This document shows positions 23,501-38,109 of a DNA stretch of 64,000 nt, piece after piece. Origin of the DNA: Rugalucina vietnamica (lineage: Eukaryota > Mollusca > Bivalvia > Lucinida > Lucinidae). The stretch is taken from the NCBI GenBank assembly GCA_964017185.1, contig OZ024883.1:43764395-43828394 (forward strand), written 5' to 3'. Position 1 is the first letter of the stretch; each line of letters begins with the position of its first letter. The position numbers were made by a program, and so were the translations under genes. The notes beneath the pieces are model-generated. The model ran no database searches. It had not been told where the DNA came from and was given only the letters and a program-made list of their open reading frames with translations.

Positions 23501-26500
23501 TTTTATGATATCATGATGTTTATGTTGCATCAACAACTGACCTTTCAACACTAATATCTTTGCTATTTGTGAAGATAATCTCTTCAAATTTTCAGCAAAT
23601 ACTCTGAGAAACTTATTAGCTCACCTGAGCTGTAAGGCTCACAAGGTGAGCACATGACCCATGCTCCGTAGTCCATCATTGTCGTTGTTCACACTTTTCA
23701 ATCATCTTCGTCTCTGAAACCACTTGGCCAGTCAGATTCAAATTTCATGTGGACCATCCTTAGGAAAGGGGGAACGGAAGTTTGTATAAATGGTCCAGGA
23801 CACATGACCAAGATGGCTACCAGGGCAATAAATAGCAAAAACCTTTAAAAATCTTCTCCAGAACCAGAAGGCCTATGATTTTAATATTGGCATGAAGAAT
23901 CAGGCAATGGAGCTCTACAAAGTTTATATAAATCATGACCCTGGAATGACCTTGGCTTTTTTACGGCAAGGTCAACTTAGGTCGCCCATGCATTTGAATG
24001 GGAAAAAATAGGAAAATGTCATTAAATGGCAGAAAACTTCACAATTGACAGCCGGCTGTCAGTAGCCACTTCCTTTTTCTCTCTCTTTTTCTTTTTGTTT
24101 TCTTTTTTTGCAAAAGTTAGGTTTTATCCCGTGATGTTTTCAATGAAAAGTAAGAATTATATTTTAGATATTAAATTTTTGCCCTACTAAATTTTTGGAG
24201 TTGTGTACATGTATATTTACTGAGTCACTGCACTAGGTTACAAGGGGGGATCCAAAATTATGTGTACTTTTGCTGTGCCTTAATTCAACATACAATGTAC
24301 GTAGTTGAATTTAAGAAAAATGTATATTGTGATTTATTTTATCATATTTATTTAACAATATATTTATATAACATTTATTTAACAATATAAGATTAACATT
24401 ATCACACATTTCATAGGTATCACAAACACATCATGTCATTTTGAAACCTGGTGATGGTGTCACACAGGCGCCGTACACAAAGTTTCCGTCATGTCCTATA
24501 TCATACAAGTCATGTCTTGATAAAATGTAAATATGCACACATATTGCGCCAAACATTTTCAGTAGGATCATGTTGTGTCTAAGTTAAAACAAATTTGAGT
24601 TACAGTGTATGTGTTTTTGAAATATTTTATTAATTGTGCGCATTTTCATTGCATTTAACGTAAAAAAGCATTTGAAGCTACAGCAAAAGTCTACATTATT
24701 TTGGATCATCCCCCGTACACAATGCCAATTTAAATGGGATTGTCATATACATGTGTTTGTTATTTTTTATAGGTGAGTCACTAACAAGAGAGAGTTTGCT
24801 GGCAAAGAAAGCCTTGAATAAGCGTCATATCCTGGCAACAAAAACTTCAAAGTGCAAATGTCAACAAAATTGTTTGGGACAATTTTCAGCTCGTGATATT
24901 TTTAATCTGAGAGAAAGATATTGGTCAAAGTCGAGGCAGGCACAGGCACAGTTTCTAGTACATTCAGCATCCATGAAAGTGAGGAATGGACGTTTCACGT
25001 ATATAAGACTGGACACTGGCAAGGAGGTATGCCAGCGAGCATTTTGTTCCCTTCTCCGCGTAAATAAGAATGCTCTGACAAGTGCCAGAAAACAGAGTAA
25101 GAGGGATGCAAAAGCTGGCACAACAAAATCGGAAAAGACTATCTCCAAAAAAGTTATACAGACAATGAACTGGTTTGAAGATTTTGCCAAAGTTTATGGT
25201 GACAGAATGCCGAATACAAAAGACATTTTACTTCCCTATAAAACCAGAAAAGTGTGTGTCTTTGAAAAATATAAATCAGATATACTAGTGAGTGACCAGA
25301 TATCAAAGACTATGTTTTTCACTATGTGGAAGGAGAGGTTTCCCTATTTGAAAATAAAAGAGGTAAGTATTATAAATTTACTCTTTTCTGCTGCTGTCTG
25401 TCTTTTTCTATATATCCATTCACAAGTTAAAAGTTCTGTTTCTCAGAAAGAATTTTTGCCCTTTTTTCCAAAATGTGTGTGGTACCTCACTACTGCAAAT
25501 AGGCAGAATTAATTTTGCATAACTGGACCTGTTACCATTGAAGATAAGCCACCATGCTAGTATGTGTAAATGTATAAATTCTTTATAGATTTGTTAAAAT
25601 TTAAATAAAACCAGCTCATCTGCATTTAAGGGTTTTTATAAAAGTATAAATATTTTTAGCTCACCAGGGCCATTAGGCTCATAAGGTGCGCTTATAGTAT
25701 ACCCATGCTCCGTCGTTGTTGTCGATGTCCACAATGTTCAAACTTCTTCTTCTCTGAAACCACTGGGCCAGTTTAATCCTATCTTCATAAAGAGCATTCT
25801 CAGGAAGGGGGAACATACGTTTGTAGAAATGGTCTAGGTCTCCTTCCACATAGTGACCAAGCTGACCACAATAGCTATAAATAGCAAAAACCTTTAAAAA
25901 TCTTCTTCTCCAGAACTTAAGTGCCTATGATTTCGAACCTTGGCATGAAGCATCAGGCCATGGAGCTCTACAAAATTTATATAACTCATGACCCTGACAT
26001 GACCTTGTATTATTTTACAGCAAGGTCAACATAGGTCACCCATGCATTTGAATGGGGAAATTTGTTAAAATGGAATTTAAAGGGCAAAGCTTGCATGAAA
26101 TGGGCAAATGAACTGGAGATTTAAGATTATGGAAAGAATTTGGAACCCAGGGATGGGTCTGCCCTTGCCCCAGGGCATTATACAAGTATATAACCATAAT
26201 TTGCAAAGCAAAATTTGCAGGGCATGGGCAAATAGACAGAAGTTTTATGCTTATGAAAACATTTTGTCTTCTCCAGGGGGTCGTCTGCCCCTGCCCCGGG
26301 GCTATATACATGTATATGATCATAATATTCAAACATCTTCTCTGAAACTGCTAGGCCAGTCAAACCAAACTTAACAAGGAGCAGGAAGGGTGAATGAAAG
26401 TTTGTGTAAATAGTCAAGGTCACATGACCAACATGGTGGCCATGGCTATAAATAGCAAAAACCTTTAAAAATCTTCTTCTCCAGATCTAGAAGGCCTATG

Positions 26501-29500
26501 ATTTTGAAATTTGGCTTGAAGCATCAGGCATTGGAGCTCTACAAAGTTCATATAAATCATGATGGGATGACCTTGACATATCTTACAGCAAGGTCAACAT
26601 AGATCTCTTATGCATTTGAATAGGGAAAATTGTTAAAAAGAAATTTAAAGGGCAAAACTTGCAGGAAAAGGGTAAATGAACTGAAGAATTAAGATTATTA
26701 AAAGAATTTGGACCCAAGGGATGGGTCTCCCCCTGCCCCGGGGCATTTTACATGTATATAACTATAGTTTTCAAAGGTCTTCTTCTCAAAAATCACTTGG
26801 CCAATCAAAGTCAAATTTTATAGGAAGCATATGTATGAAGGGGGAACCAATGTGATTATAAATAAACCAGGTCACATGACAAAGACGGCTGTCATTCCCA
26901 TATATGGTAAAAACCTTCAAAAATCTTCATGCTGAATTTATTGCAGCAAAACTTGATACATGTGTATGTAGCAATTGAGATTAGAGTAGTAGTGTACTTC
27001 AATGTGTGTATAAATCATGATCCTATCATGACCTTGACAGATTTTATGGGAAGGTCAACATAGGTCACATATGCAGAAAACTGTTAAAATGTCACTGAAG
27101 GGAAAAACTTCCAGGAAATGGGCAAGTGGAATGGGCAAGTGGACAGAATATTTATGATTTTGAAGAAATTAACCCTGGTCTGACCCTGTCATAGGGCTAT
27201 TTATATGTATATGACCATCATAGACATACATGTTTATTTGTATATATCTCAGATCTCAGGTGAGCGCTTACAGGACCATTGGTCCTCTGGTTTATCATTT
27301 CAATTAGCTATCCCATGGGTGGCTACTGCTAACAGCTATTTACCTGTTCCTGCACAAAATGTATAGCCTCATTCTATATACATTTTAATTGTCTGTATTA
27401 TTCTTCATTGTCATAATATCAACATTAAACTTATCACAGCTTTTTTTTTCTTTTTTTTTTGTTTGGTTACTTGTGCAATCAAATATTTCTGATGACAAAC
27501 TGAGAATACATAAAAATATATTGAGATTGCATTTGCAGGTCCATTATGGTTTTTAAAAACTTAAAACTAATATTTCAGGTCAATTCCTTTTCCCAGTGTG
27601 TCAAATGTGCAGGTTTCGCGAAGAAGTTAGAACAAACACTGAAGCCAAGTAAAAGAGCAAAGATTCTAAAAAGGAGAGCAGCCCACCATGAAAGACAAAT
27701 GTAAGTTTACTTTTTGCTTTGAACTGCGGTCTTGTCTCTTTCTATAAATATGCATTATAAGATCACTATAAGGTGATTACTTAGGTCGGTATTGCTTTAA
27801 GCTCACCTTAGTGAAGTGTAAGAATTTTCAGTTTTACATCCCTTTCAAGATTTCAAGAGATGGGCGGCATGGGCCAGAGAAAATCAACTGGTACATCCAC
27901 AATGAGAACTTGGCTTGTCTTGCATGTCCTGTGTGGAATCCAAACCCACCCCAGACACACTGTTGAGATGATCGAATGCTTGAGCATGTTAATGAAATCA
28001 ATGCTATTAATGACTAAAACTCAACAGACCTACTTTTCAAGTTTTATAATATATAATAGCATGCATGTCTGGTGTACAGTTGTCTGTCTGTCTGCTATGA
28101 GTTCATTATCTGTAGCCATTTTCAAATATTAAGATCTTCATCTCAGATACTATTTATGAGAAAAGGTGCCAGAATATGGCGTGCAGATGTCTGTTAATTA
28201 ATGAAAAGTGTTTGACCTTTGGAGATGGCTGTCTCTGCTTGTATCTATATTTGTATATTATCAGTATTTTCAGAAGCATTCATTCTGTACTATCAGCTCC
28301 AAAATTAAGTGCAAGTGTGACAGAACCTTTTTTTTTATAATTTAATACTTGTACTGGCTTGTGCAACATTAGTTTGTAAGGTAATGCTTTCTAAATAGTG
28401 TGGAATATGACTTGGAATAACCACTGACCAATTTATAAAATAATACATTGGTATTTACGTATATTCCAGAAAATATTGTATTTAGTGTTGGCATTATTTT
28501 TTGGTTTATCTGTGATGTGCAATTAAAACAGTGCATTGGTGGGTTCTGGTATTATCATTGACACCTCAATCAAACACTGTTATGACCCATTAAGACATTT
28601 AAGCCATGAAACAGTATTGAATGTGTAGCTTAATTGAACATACTGTTTTCTTGTTTCATTTCACATGCAGCTATTACAATTTGGCGAATGTCACAAATTT
28701 CAAAAGCATGGCGCCAAAAAACGACACAATGAAATTGATGGAATCTTGACATAATGTCGCCTTTATTATGATGTCATTGGTGTCATTTCTATTTAATTAA
28801 AAACTTCATTAAATTGTAAGGACTTTATTTAGACAATTAGTTTGTAAGTTTATTTTACGCAAATCCTCCATTTTCAAAATCTTAAGCTGGTGATACATAG
28901 AGCTCTCTCAACAAGAGTTATTTATGATGTCGGTATAATCCTTAAGACTGTTTTTTTAACGTCATAATTACAGTATTTAATAAAAGTACCTGATAAAATA
29001 TTTCAGGCTCGAGCGGAAGTACTACTACAGAAAGAGGGAACAAAGTAGAGCTGACCCTGAAGGTTACCTGTCACTTATCATCGATGGCATGGATCAAGGT
29101 ATGTATTATATACTGAACAAAAGTGAAAAGGCAACAGACATTTAATCGGATTTGAATTTCTGTCATTTCAGAGTACAATGTTACATACACAATAAAAACA
29201 TCAATCTTTGGCTAAAACTTTCCCAGGTGATTGGTTTCTGTGTGAAAGCAAACAGACCTATGCTGCACTTATTTAAATAATCAAGGGGTCTCAAAAACAC
29301 TTTCTCCATAAGGAGGTTATTCATAAAATGTTGAAGCAGAAATTCTAACCAATTAAGGAACGTTGTTTCCTGATAATATTCACCTACAGCACCTACAATT
29401 AACAGGACTGTTCTTGCTGATAGTATAACACATTTTCTTCATAGCTAATCTCCTTTCTTCATCACTTGTCATGCCACTCAATAGGATATTGATTTTTTCC

Positions 29501-32500
29501 AATCACGGGTATATAAATAACTTTTATCACAAATCTTCATCATAAGTCATTCGGAATAAAATGGATGCATTGAATTGCGTTGGAAAATCAAGCGTAATTA
29601 TGACTTAAAAACGCATGTTTTGCTATCACTTCAAAAGGATCCAAACCACAGGCTACATTTTCAGCAGATTGGCTGGAGATGAAAGAAGCTTGATAAATTA
29701 CCTACATCATACCATTCTCCGATTTTTGTGATACGTTTTAAAATGGGAAACAAAAGAACAAAGAGATATTTTCACATTTCGTATTCTTCATCTGCATTGT
29801 AGGAAAAACTGCAATTGAATTTATTATCATCGCATTTTGCTATGAAAGTATTGGTTGCCATCTTATTAGCCTGGTGGGGGGATACTCACAAATAAAATGG
29901 GTATGTATGTGCCATAGGTTAAAGAGAAGGGCGCTTACGGAGCTGATCAAACTGAAAAAGTGGGTGCTTTCAGAACTGTAGAACGGTAAAAGTGGTACCT
30001 TTAGAACTGATCGAACTGGGAAACATGGGTGCATTCAGAAAAGAGGGGGCTTTTAGAGCTAATAGAACTGAAAAAGTAGGTACATTCAGAGCTAATAAAA
30101 CTCAATTAGGGAGGCTTTACCGCGGCACATACCCATACTGCTTTATAGGAATGGGTTTACAAACATTATCCTTCATTTCAAAAGAAATTGATCAGCGAAA
30201 CAATTATTTTGACACCACATTTTATTAAAATCGGTTTAGTGGTTTTAAAGATATGAAGTTTTAAAATTTAACAATGGCCGCCTATGGTGGTCGCCATTTT
30301 GTTTGCCTAGTCACATGACAAAAACGGAAAAATGCTTATTTACAGTAGAAGGCTTAGCTTTTACATTCAGAAACAGATCAGTACAGCTCTATTAAGTGAA
30401 GGAAAAATATTTCAACACTTTTCTTACTTGAATTTGTATGAAAATGACAGATATTTAGCATTCCATTATTGTGAGGGAGTGACATCATACCATCTCAGCC
30501 TTGTTCTGGATTGTGGCTGTCAAATTTTTCAAATCCCTAAAATTTTCTTATACCTTGGTTGATTTTCATGAAATTTGTTGCAAACTGTTCAGCTACCCAC
30601 AGGCTTTTATAAAACTTACATACAATAGTTTGTGAGCCTATTCCTTTAATATTGGAGTACACCCTCCGGGCTTATTAGTAAGCAGATTTTCACAGCATTA
30701 ATAAAACATGTTATACTGAATGCTATATTTGTGCATTTTTTTTTCAGCCAAGTCAAATCTACCTCACTTCACTGGCAGAAGGCCCAAGGTGAGTACACTT
30801 ATCAAAACATTGAAGAGTTAGATCAATCCGTAATCTCATTAGGATTTTGAAGTAGAAGTTGAATTGAATAAGCAGGAGTCCCAGACAAAATTTAGGTTGA
30901 GTACCTATTTTGGCCAGATCTGAACACATCACAAAAACATGCCCATGATTACTCCATATAATGTTTACCCCTTTTACCCCATTTTACCTAGTAAAACTGG
31001 GGTATTCACGGATATGCTTATTTATATGCCCTGATAAAACAGTTTTAAGGGTGTATACTGTTTTCAGCATGACTGTAAACATTCGGAATACCTAGAGAGG
31101 CTTTTGCCCGATTTGTTTCAAATTTTCACCACACTTGCACCGTTATACATAACAGTGATATGGATTTAGGGACCAAAGGGTCAGAATAGCAAGAGTTATG
31201 GGACTTTTTAAGGTCTTAACATGAAAGTGCATATGTTTTTTAACCAACTCCCCCTACATATTTCATTGTTTTCTTTTAATACTTTGCTGATAAATTTCAG
31301 ATGTGCATGAAGAATTACATAATTATATCATGCTGAAGAATTCGTTTTTGACAAATCTACAGTTTTTTTAACATAGCAAATTCTTATATTCAGTAACGGT
31401 CGGTAGTGCATACTTCATGAAATCAACTCCTAGGGTTCTCAGTATTTTTTGGTTCTTCCCAGAAAAGTTACAGACATGTTGGAGATAAAGAAAAATAAGT
31501 TTTGACAAATTGACAGCATTTTCAACTCTGCCATTTTTCAACCAATGTTTGGTAGTGCATACCTTGTGAAATCTCCTCCTACGAACCTAAGGGCTTTCAA
31601 TGTTTCTTTTTATTTCTGTGCAGATTTGTTCCAGATAAATTGCAATCATGCATGAGGAATTGTTAAGCTGAAATGTTTATTTCTGACAAATTTACAGCTG
31701 TTTGTAAAATTTGACAAATTCTCATGATACTGATCAGTACTGTAGTGCATAAGAGTGAAATCATCATCTACTAGAGCTGTTAGTACAGGTATTCTTTACA
31801 GGCATGTGACAGACATACTGAGGATGTACATGAAAGATTATAATGCTGGAAAGCTGTCTTTGACAAATGTTTTACATTTGACTACAGAAAATGATTGGCC
31901 AGCTTTAGAAAAATTTTTGGGGGTATACTGAAAGTTTTTATTGTTTTTGTTTCAAAGGGGGTTCTGATGTGTACCCACAGATAATGTTGTAGCAAAAAAA
32001 AAAGAAAAATACATCAATGAATCAAAATATTTCTGATAAAATTTTCAATTTGTATATCAGAAAAAATTCTTTATCTTGCATGGGCAAGTTTTGTAATGAC
32101 GGACTGCGGAGTTAGCTGCCCTTGAGCATTTGAGAAAACAAATCACCATGATCTTATACACTGCTGTTGGCTAATTCGGCGCACCAAAGGGAATGAGATA
32201 AATTGTAGACTGATGAGATGGACAAATTTGCAGTTTCTTTGTATGTGACATAAGTTTGATCATTGTTGAATTAGGCAATATGTTTTTCCTCTAAAATATT
32301 TTACAAAATTTTTATTTTAGAGCAACTCTAACCAATAGTTTTTCTGTAGTGCAAAAATGTCTACTAATTGCTGCGCACTTGTTTAGTTTCTCTGTTTTTA
32401 TGGATAAAACACAATAGACTGGGTGCACAAATGTTTAGTTGTTCAACAACGAAGAGTATGTTCCAATAATAACATTATTATTATTAACATATAAATTCTA

Positions 32501-35500
32501 CAAAAGCCAAGTTTAGTAAAAAGGTACCTTTCATATTAGCAAAATCAGCATTTCTTAATTATTTCACGAGAATTTCCTATCCAAAATGTTGTGATACTAT
32601 ACAATCTGATATGTTTCATCACTCATGCCTGCAAAATAAAAATTTCGTACTTCCAAGGAAAAATGGTATCAATGAGTCACATTGGCAGGCGTACCAAATT
32701 AGCCTACACTAGTGCGGTGTATGGGGAAAGTCAGGTGTCTACGAGTTTAAAATTAGGTTAGTACCCACTACAGATTTTGGAGTTCTCTGTCCTTGAGTAT
32801 TTGAAAATTGATATTAAGCTTTGTCAACACTCATGTTTGATAAGATCTTTTATCATTCTTCAAAGTAATAAGGGAAACCAAATGATCTCAGTACTATTGG
32901 GCCACTGTTTTTTGTTTTATTGTTGTTGTTTTTCTTCTTCTGAATGAGAAATTGGTTTATTCGGCTATGGATAAGCCTTGGACTTGTATTCATATTAATT
33001 TTGTAAGATTTTAATTTTATAGTAGCTTAACTAGGTCTTTGTAGCCCCACTTTGAAATAGGTATGCATTTATTTAAGGAAATTATAAAGTACAATAAAAA
33101 GAACAAGAACCACAACAGAAGTAAATGATGACAAGTATGAGTTCCATTTAGGCCTTCAAATGCAAACAAGTAAATCAAAAATGATCATCTCTCGGTTTCT
33201 TGAAACGGTAAATAATTTAAAACTGAGTTCCTTTAAGAGCGGGAAAAACATGCAGGAGATATGGGATGGGCCATACCGCGGTTTTGGCTACTCAAGCCTC
33301 ATCAGTGACCCTTTGGGTGTGTTTTTCTGAGCAAAGACTGTAGAGTATGCTGCCTTTAATCATTCTAAAAATGTAACACAAGCTTATTAAGGCATATGAT
33401 AGTTCTCAGACCAGTGATTGATGCTCTTTGTATTACTTGCGATATACATCAATCAGCTTGCAAAGTTTCCATATGTTTTTACACTTCAGATTGTTTCACA
33501 ACATTTGTTGTTGATTCACTAATTAGACAAAATCTTTTCTGACAATATAAATTTAAAACCATATGATTTAATAATGTAAGACAAAAGTTTTAAAATGTAA
33601 AAACAACAACAAAAAACATGCAAAAATTATTTTAGAAGTATACAATCTCATGCTTTTTTTCAGAACATCAATCCATTTGACCTGCTGAAGACCCATATTA
33701 GTGGAGTGATAAATCATGGACAAAGACGTTTTGACACCTATATAGATATGAACCAATGGCCACATGATCCCAATTTGACGATCAACATTCTACTACTTGC
33801 TCTGAAGAAAGCTGCCCAAGCAGCTGTAAGTATAGTACACTTTACAGCGTAAAACTTGTGCATTCAACAATTTCCTGATCACAAACCTTCAAAAACAACA
33901 AAATAGAACATGACATTGATTTCTGTATAACTGTAGATATCTGGTGAAACGTAAATGTTTCTTATGTAGGGCTTTACCAACAAAACATTGTAGCTATTCC
34001 AACTAAAACACAGTTTAAGATGTGAAATGCCATAGTTGCAAATTAAACAAACAAATTCTGTAAAACTAGTTAAACTGATAGAATACATTCAAATCTTGCT
34101 TTTAAGATCCTGCATCAAACCATAGATTGTCTAACATGCTGGCATCTACATTCAGTTAGTAATTCCTGTGCTGGGATCAACCCAAGATCTCCAGCATGAC
34201 AGGGAAGTGTGGGGTACTGTTCATAACAAGCGACATTCCTTTTTAATGAACAATAACTCAACACTGAGGCTCTTGAAAGTGGCCTCATTTAGAGATCAAG
34301 TTAATAATGGATTCATTCAATGAGCAAGTCGATTTTCTTCACATTAGCTAATGACCCTAGCTTCCACACAAAGCATTAACCATCGCAACAGGGCATAACA
34401 ACTTTTTATTTTAATGTTAGCAAGTCGTGGTTACATGCTTATTTAGTTAGCATATCATTATAGAACTGCATGTCACGATAAGTAAGTAAGATTCACACTT
34501 TCAAGGGATAAAAACATTCAGATGTATGCATTATTAATTATTAAATAGAATCTTTTGTATTTTTACAGAACAACAAACTCCCTGGAACCCTGTTTCTCCA
34601 AGCTGACAATTGTTGGAGGGAAAACAAGAATAAATATGTATTGAGTTTTTGTGAACTGCTCATCAGAGAAAGAATTTTTAATGAGGTAAGGACTGTAAAT
34701 CAGTTGAATGGATAATGGATCATATATGATCAAGACTGGGTGCTCTATATGATATAGCTAGTTTTAAAGTTAGTATTTAAATCATAAAACTGTGTTACAT
34801 ATGAAAACCAATTCATTTCTCTTCCCATAAATTCTTTATTCATACCCACATTTTGTAGTCTGAAAATATTGATTCACGTCATCTGAATAAAGGGAAAATG
34901 TATGATCCTTATATGTACTTAGTAGAGATATTCTTATCTTGATATTTAACATGAGAAATGCTCCTTCAGTTGAGCATCACAGCATTCAGCAGGCATGTAT
35001 AAGCATGTCCATTGGTGATCAATATTCTTAAATATTTAGTAAGGTAAGATTTAAATTTCGAGTTAGCTAGTATAAAACATTCAGAGATATTAAGAAGGCA
35101 AAACAAGTGTAAACTAGAAATTTTGTGTTTGTAAAACGCTAAGCCCCTAACTGTATGTTTGCCCCTAATGAAGTGAAATTTTATTTCCTGGTGTAGGTGC
35201 CAGGTCACCACTGTTTTGACCTCGGTCTAGAAAAAGAATGCAGGCTTTTTGAAAGTTAAAACGGAGATAAAATATCAAATTTCTGAGATTCTGTCAAAAT
35301 TCGACAAAGCTTCTAAAAAATTAATCAGTTGATCTACACTTCAGCTCCAATCAGTATACGAAATGTTAAGACGGTAGCTAAAATAGATTTTGAGATATGA
35401 ACCACCTCATGAGAAAACCAACAATCTGCATATGCGAAAACAAAGATGCAGATCAACTTCTCGGTAACCGCGAAGCTGATCAACGTCTTTGTGTTCGCAA

Positions 35501-38024
35501 TACGGATAGTACAATTCCTCTACTTTTTAAATCCAAAATTTCAAGCTTCTAGCCAGCTTCTGTGCTTGTACAGCTTGGTTTGTGTCAGACCGTTTGGAAA
35601 TCTCATTGTTGGTTTTCCCACGAGGCAGCTCATATCTTGAACACAAGATTTTCAAATTTTCTTTTCAAAGGGACATAACTAAAAAAAGGGGCATAGCTCG
35701 GACATGATAAAATATGGGACACCTTTTTTTACATGAGGAATCTGTATATTAAATTTCACAACCCTAGCATTCACTGTTCAAAAGCTTAAAAATTCACCAA
35801 AAATGGGATAATCAATCAAATTTCAAAATTCTGTAATTTTTCAAGATTTAAGGAAAAGTTCTCAAAAGCTAATCAGGTGTTCTACTCTTCAGTCCCAATC
35901 AGTAATGAGTAAGCCAAATATGAAGGCTCTAGCTCAAATACTTTTTGGATATCTTGCACACATGATTTTCAAATTTCTTTTTCTCGATTATTGTTTCATG
36001 AGGAATATGTGTATGAAAGTTCAAAACCCTAGCATGCACCATTCAAGAGTTACAAAAAAGTGACTAACATATGTAGGCATACATGCACGCTTGCACAGAC
36101 ATGCCAAAAAGCAGTATGCCCTTTCAACTTTTCCAAAGTAGGGGGCATATAAATACCAGTTTTCTTGTAGCAGTGCTTAATTTGTTTCGAAATATGCAAT
36201 GTTGGAGTAAATATGTTGGAGTGTAACTTTAAAAAAAAAATATACATACTGTAGAAATAAGCTTCTGTGGTGCAGATGATATGTCACCTGCCTTGTAAAT
36301 GAGGGGTGGCAGTTTCAATCTGGGGCTTGTCCAGTCTGTCGGATGAGACTTTAAACCAAGGTTCTTTCTATATGACCTAAGCTGTTGTGGGACAACCAGC
36401 ATTATGTGGATCTAGAATCATTTTAAAGGATTGTGAAAAAAACACCATTCTATCCTGTACTGTTAAGCTGGATATAAATGACATTGTTTTTAATGTTAAC
36501 TTTTATTCAGCATTCGAACCAAGGCCTTCTCCAAGAAAAAACATGATTAAACTTTCATTGCTTTTACCCTTTAATTGTCCACCATTACAGTAATTAACAA
36601 TTTGAAAAACAATTTTTTTCATTTTTATTATTTCAGGTTCACTTATCTTTTTTAATGGTGGGACACACCCACGAGGATGTTGATGCTGGCTTTTCGCAAA
36701 TATCTTCGAAACTGAAACAAAATGATGTCGAAACGTATGAAGAACTAATGAATATTCTACCAAATCCAACGGACATTACAGACATGTTTGACGTAAAAGC
36801 GTGGCTTGAAAAACATTTGTCGGCTCCAAAGAAACACAGCAGACCACTCCATTACAGATTCATTCGAGGTCCTGATGGAGATATCAGAATTCAATACAAA
36901 GGACTACACAATCAAATATGGAAGGAACTCAAGAAGTCATTTTTCAAGACATACGAAAACAAGAATGTGTATCTTCCATCTGGAAATCCAAAAATACTAA
37001 AACCGGAGTTTGACAATGAAAGTTTAGACCGCCTCGTGAAACAAGTGACTGCAATAGAACATTTATTTTCAAAAGAGGAAAATTTCGATTGGTGGAAGAC
37101 ATTTGTGAACAAACTAAAAAGAAAAAGACCATCATCACACCCTGAATGGATATTAAAAACCTTACCAAAACAAACAGATAGACAGACACCTGAAGATGAG
37201 AGTGATGATATTCCCCCAGAGCTGGACAGGCTACTTCAAATGGAAGTTGAAGAGACAGAGGTAAATAAGACTTACACTTGTTGTAGTGAAACAATTTTTC
37301 ATAAAACTTGCTTCCAGTAAGTTCCGTGAAACAATAATTTTCTCAATAGTGAATGTTTTTGTTTCTAATACATGTATATGTATATTGCGGTTTACTGTCA
37401 ACAATAAACCATCAGTTATGCAATGCCAAATGTGTCCTTTTCCTGAGGTCTAGCACCATTTGACAGCTTTCTTTGAATTTTACTGCTTAACATTCTAGTC
37501 AACAGCTATGGTCATGCTGAGATGTTGATTGAAGGCTACTGAGCCCTATATATAGGATCACCAAAGGGACTGCCTTCCAATTTAAATATATGTTATAGTA
37601 AATGTCCAAGTATCCTCTTCTGACTAGCTAATCGCTATTATTGCATAACAATCTGTGCCACACAATACTAAAGAAGAAAACATCTGTGTATAAATTAGGC
37701 AATTCACATGCACACATGCTGTTAATGCACCGCATTTATTTATTCTCGTTACTGGACGCCATGCAAGACACATGCTAAAATGTGTAACTGCAATGCATAG
37801 GAATGAAAGCTTTTAGGTGTACAAAAATGTGACGGGGCTGTAAAATATAGTGCACCATTAATTCTTTCTTTAGTGCAGAATATATTCAATAACAGCTCCC
37901 TCAGGGACATTTTCATTGCGCTAGCACATTCAAATTTCCTAACTGATACATAGCATTTTTCCTTTATTAATATGTAAGCTAATATGGTGTCACACTGGTT
38001 TTTATGTAATTAATTTGCTTGTAT

Positions 38025-38109
<85 letters not shown>

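Noticed and set aside
26036-26423. Overlapping frames of 81-98 codons on both strands
   Set aside because: They lie inside an R1 repeat and share peptides with frames in other R1 copies; no independent coding signal.
24050-27340. gctgtcagtagccac at 24,060 and gtggctactgctaacagct at 27,320 as ends of an element
   Set aside because: Only about 15 bp of imperfect inverted match, the interval contains a real exon and a complete R1 copy, and no flanking duplication was seen.
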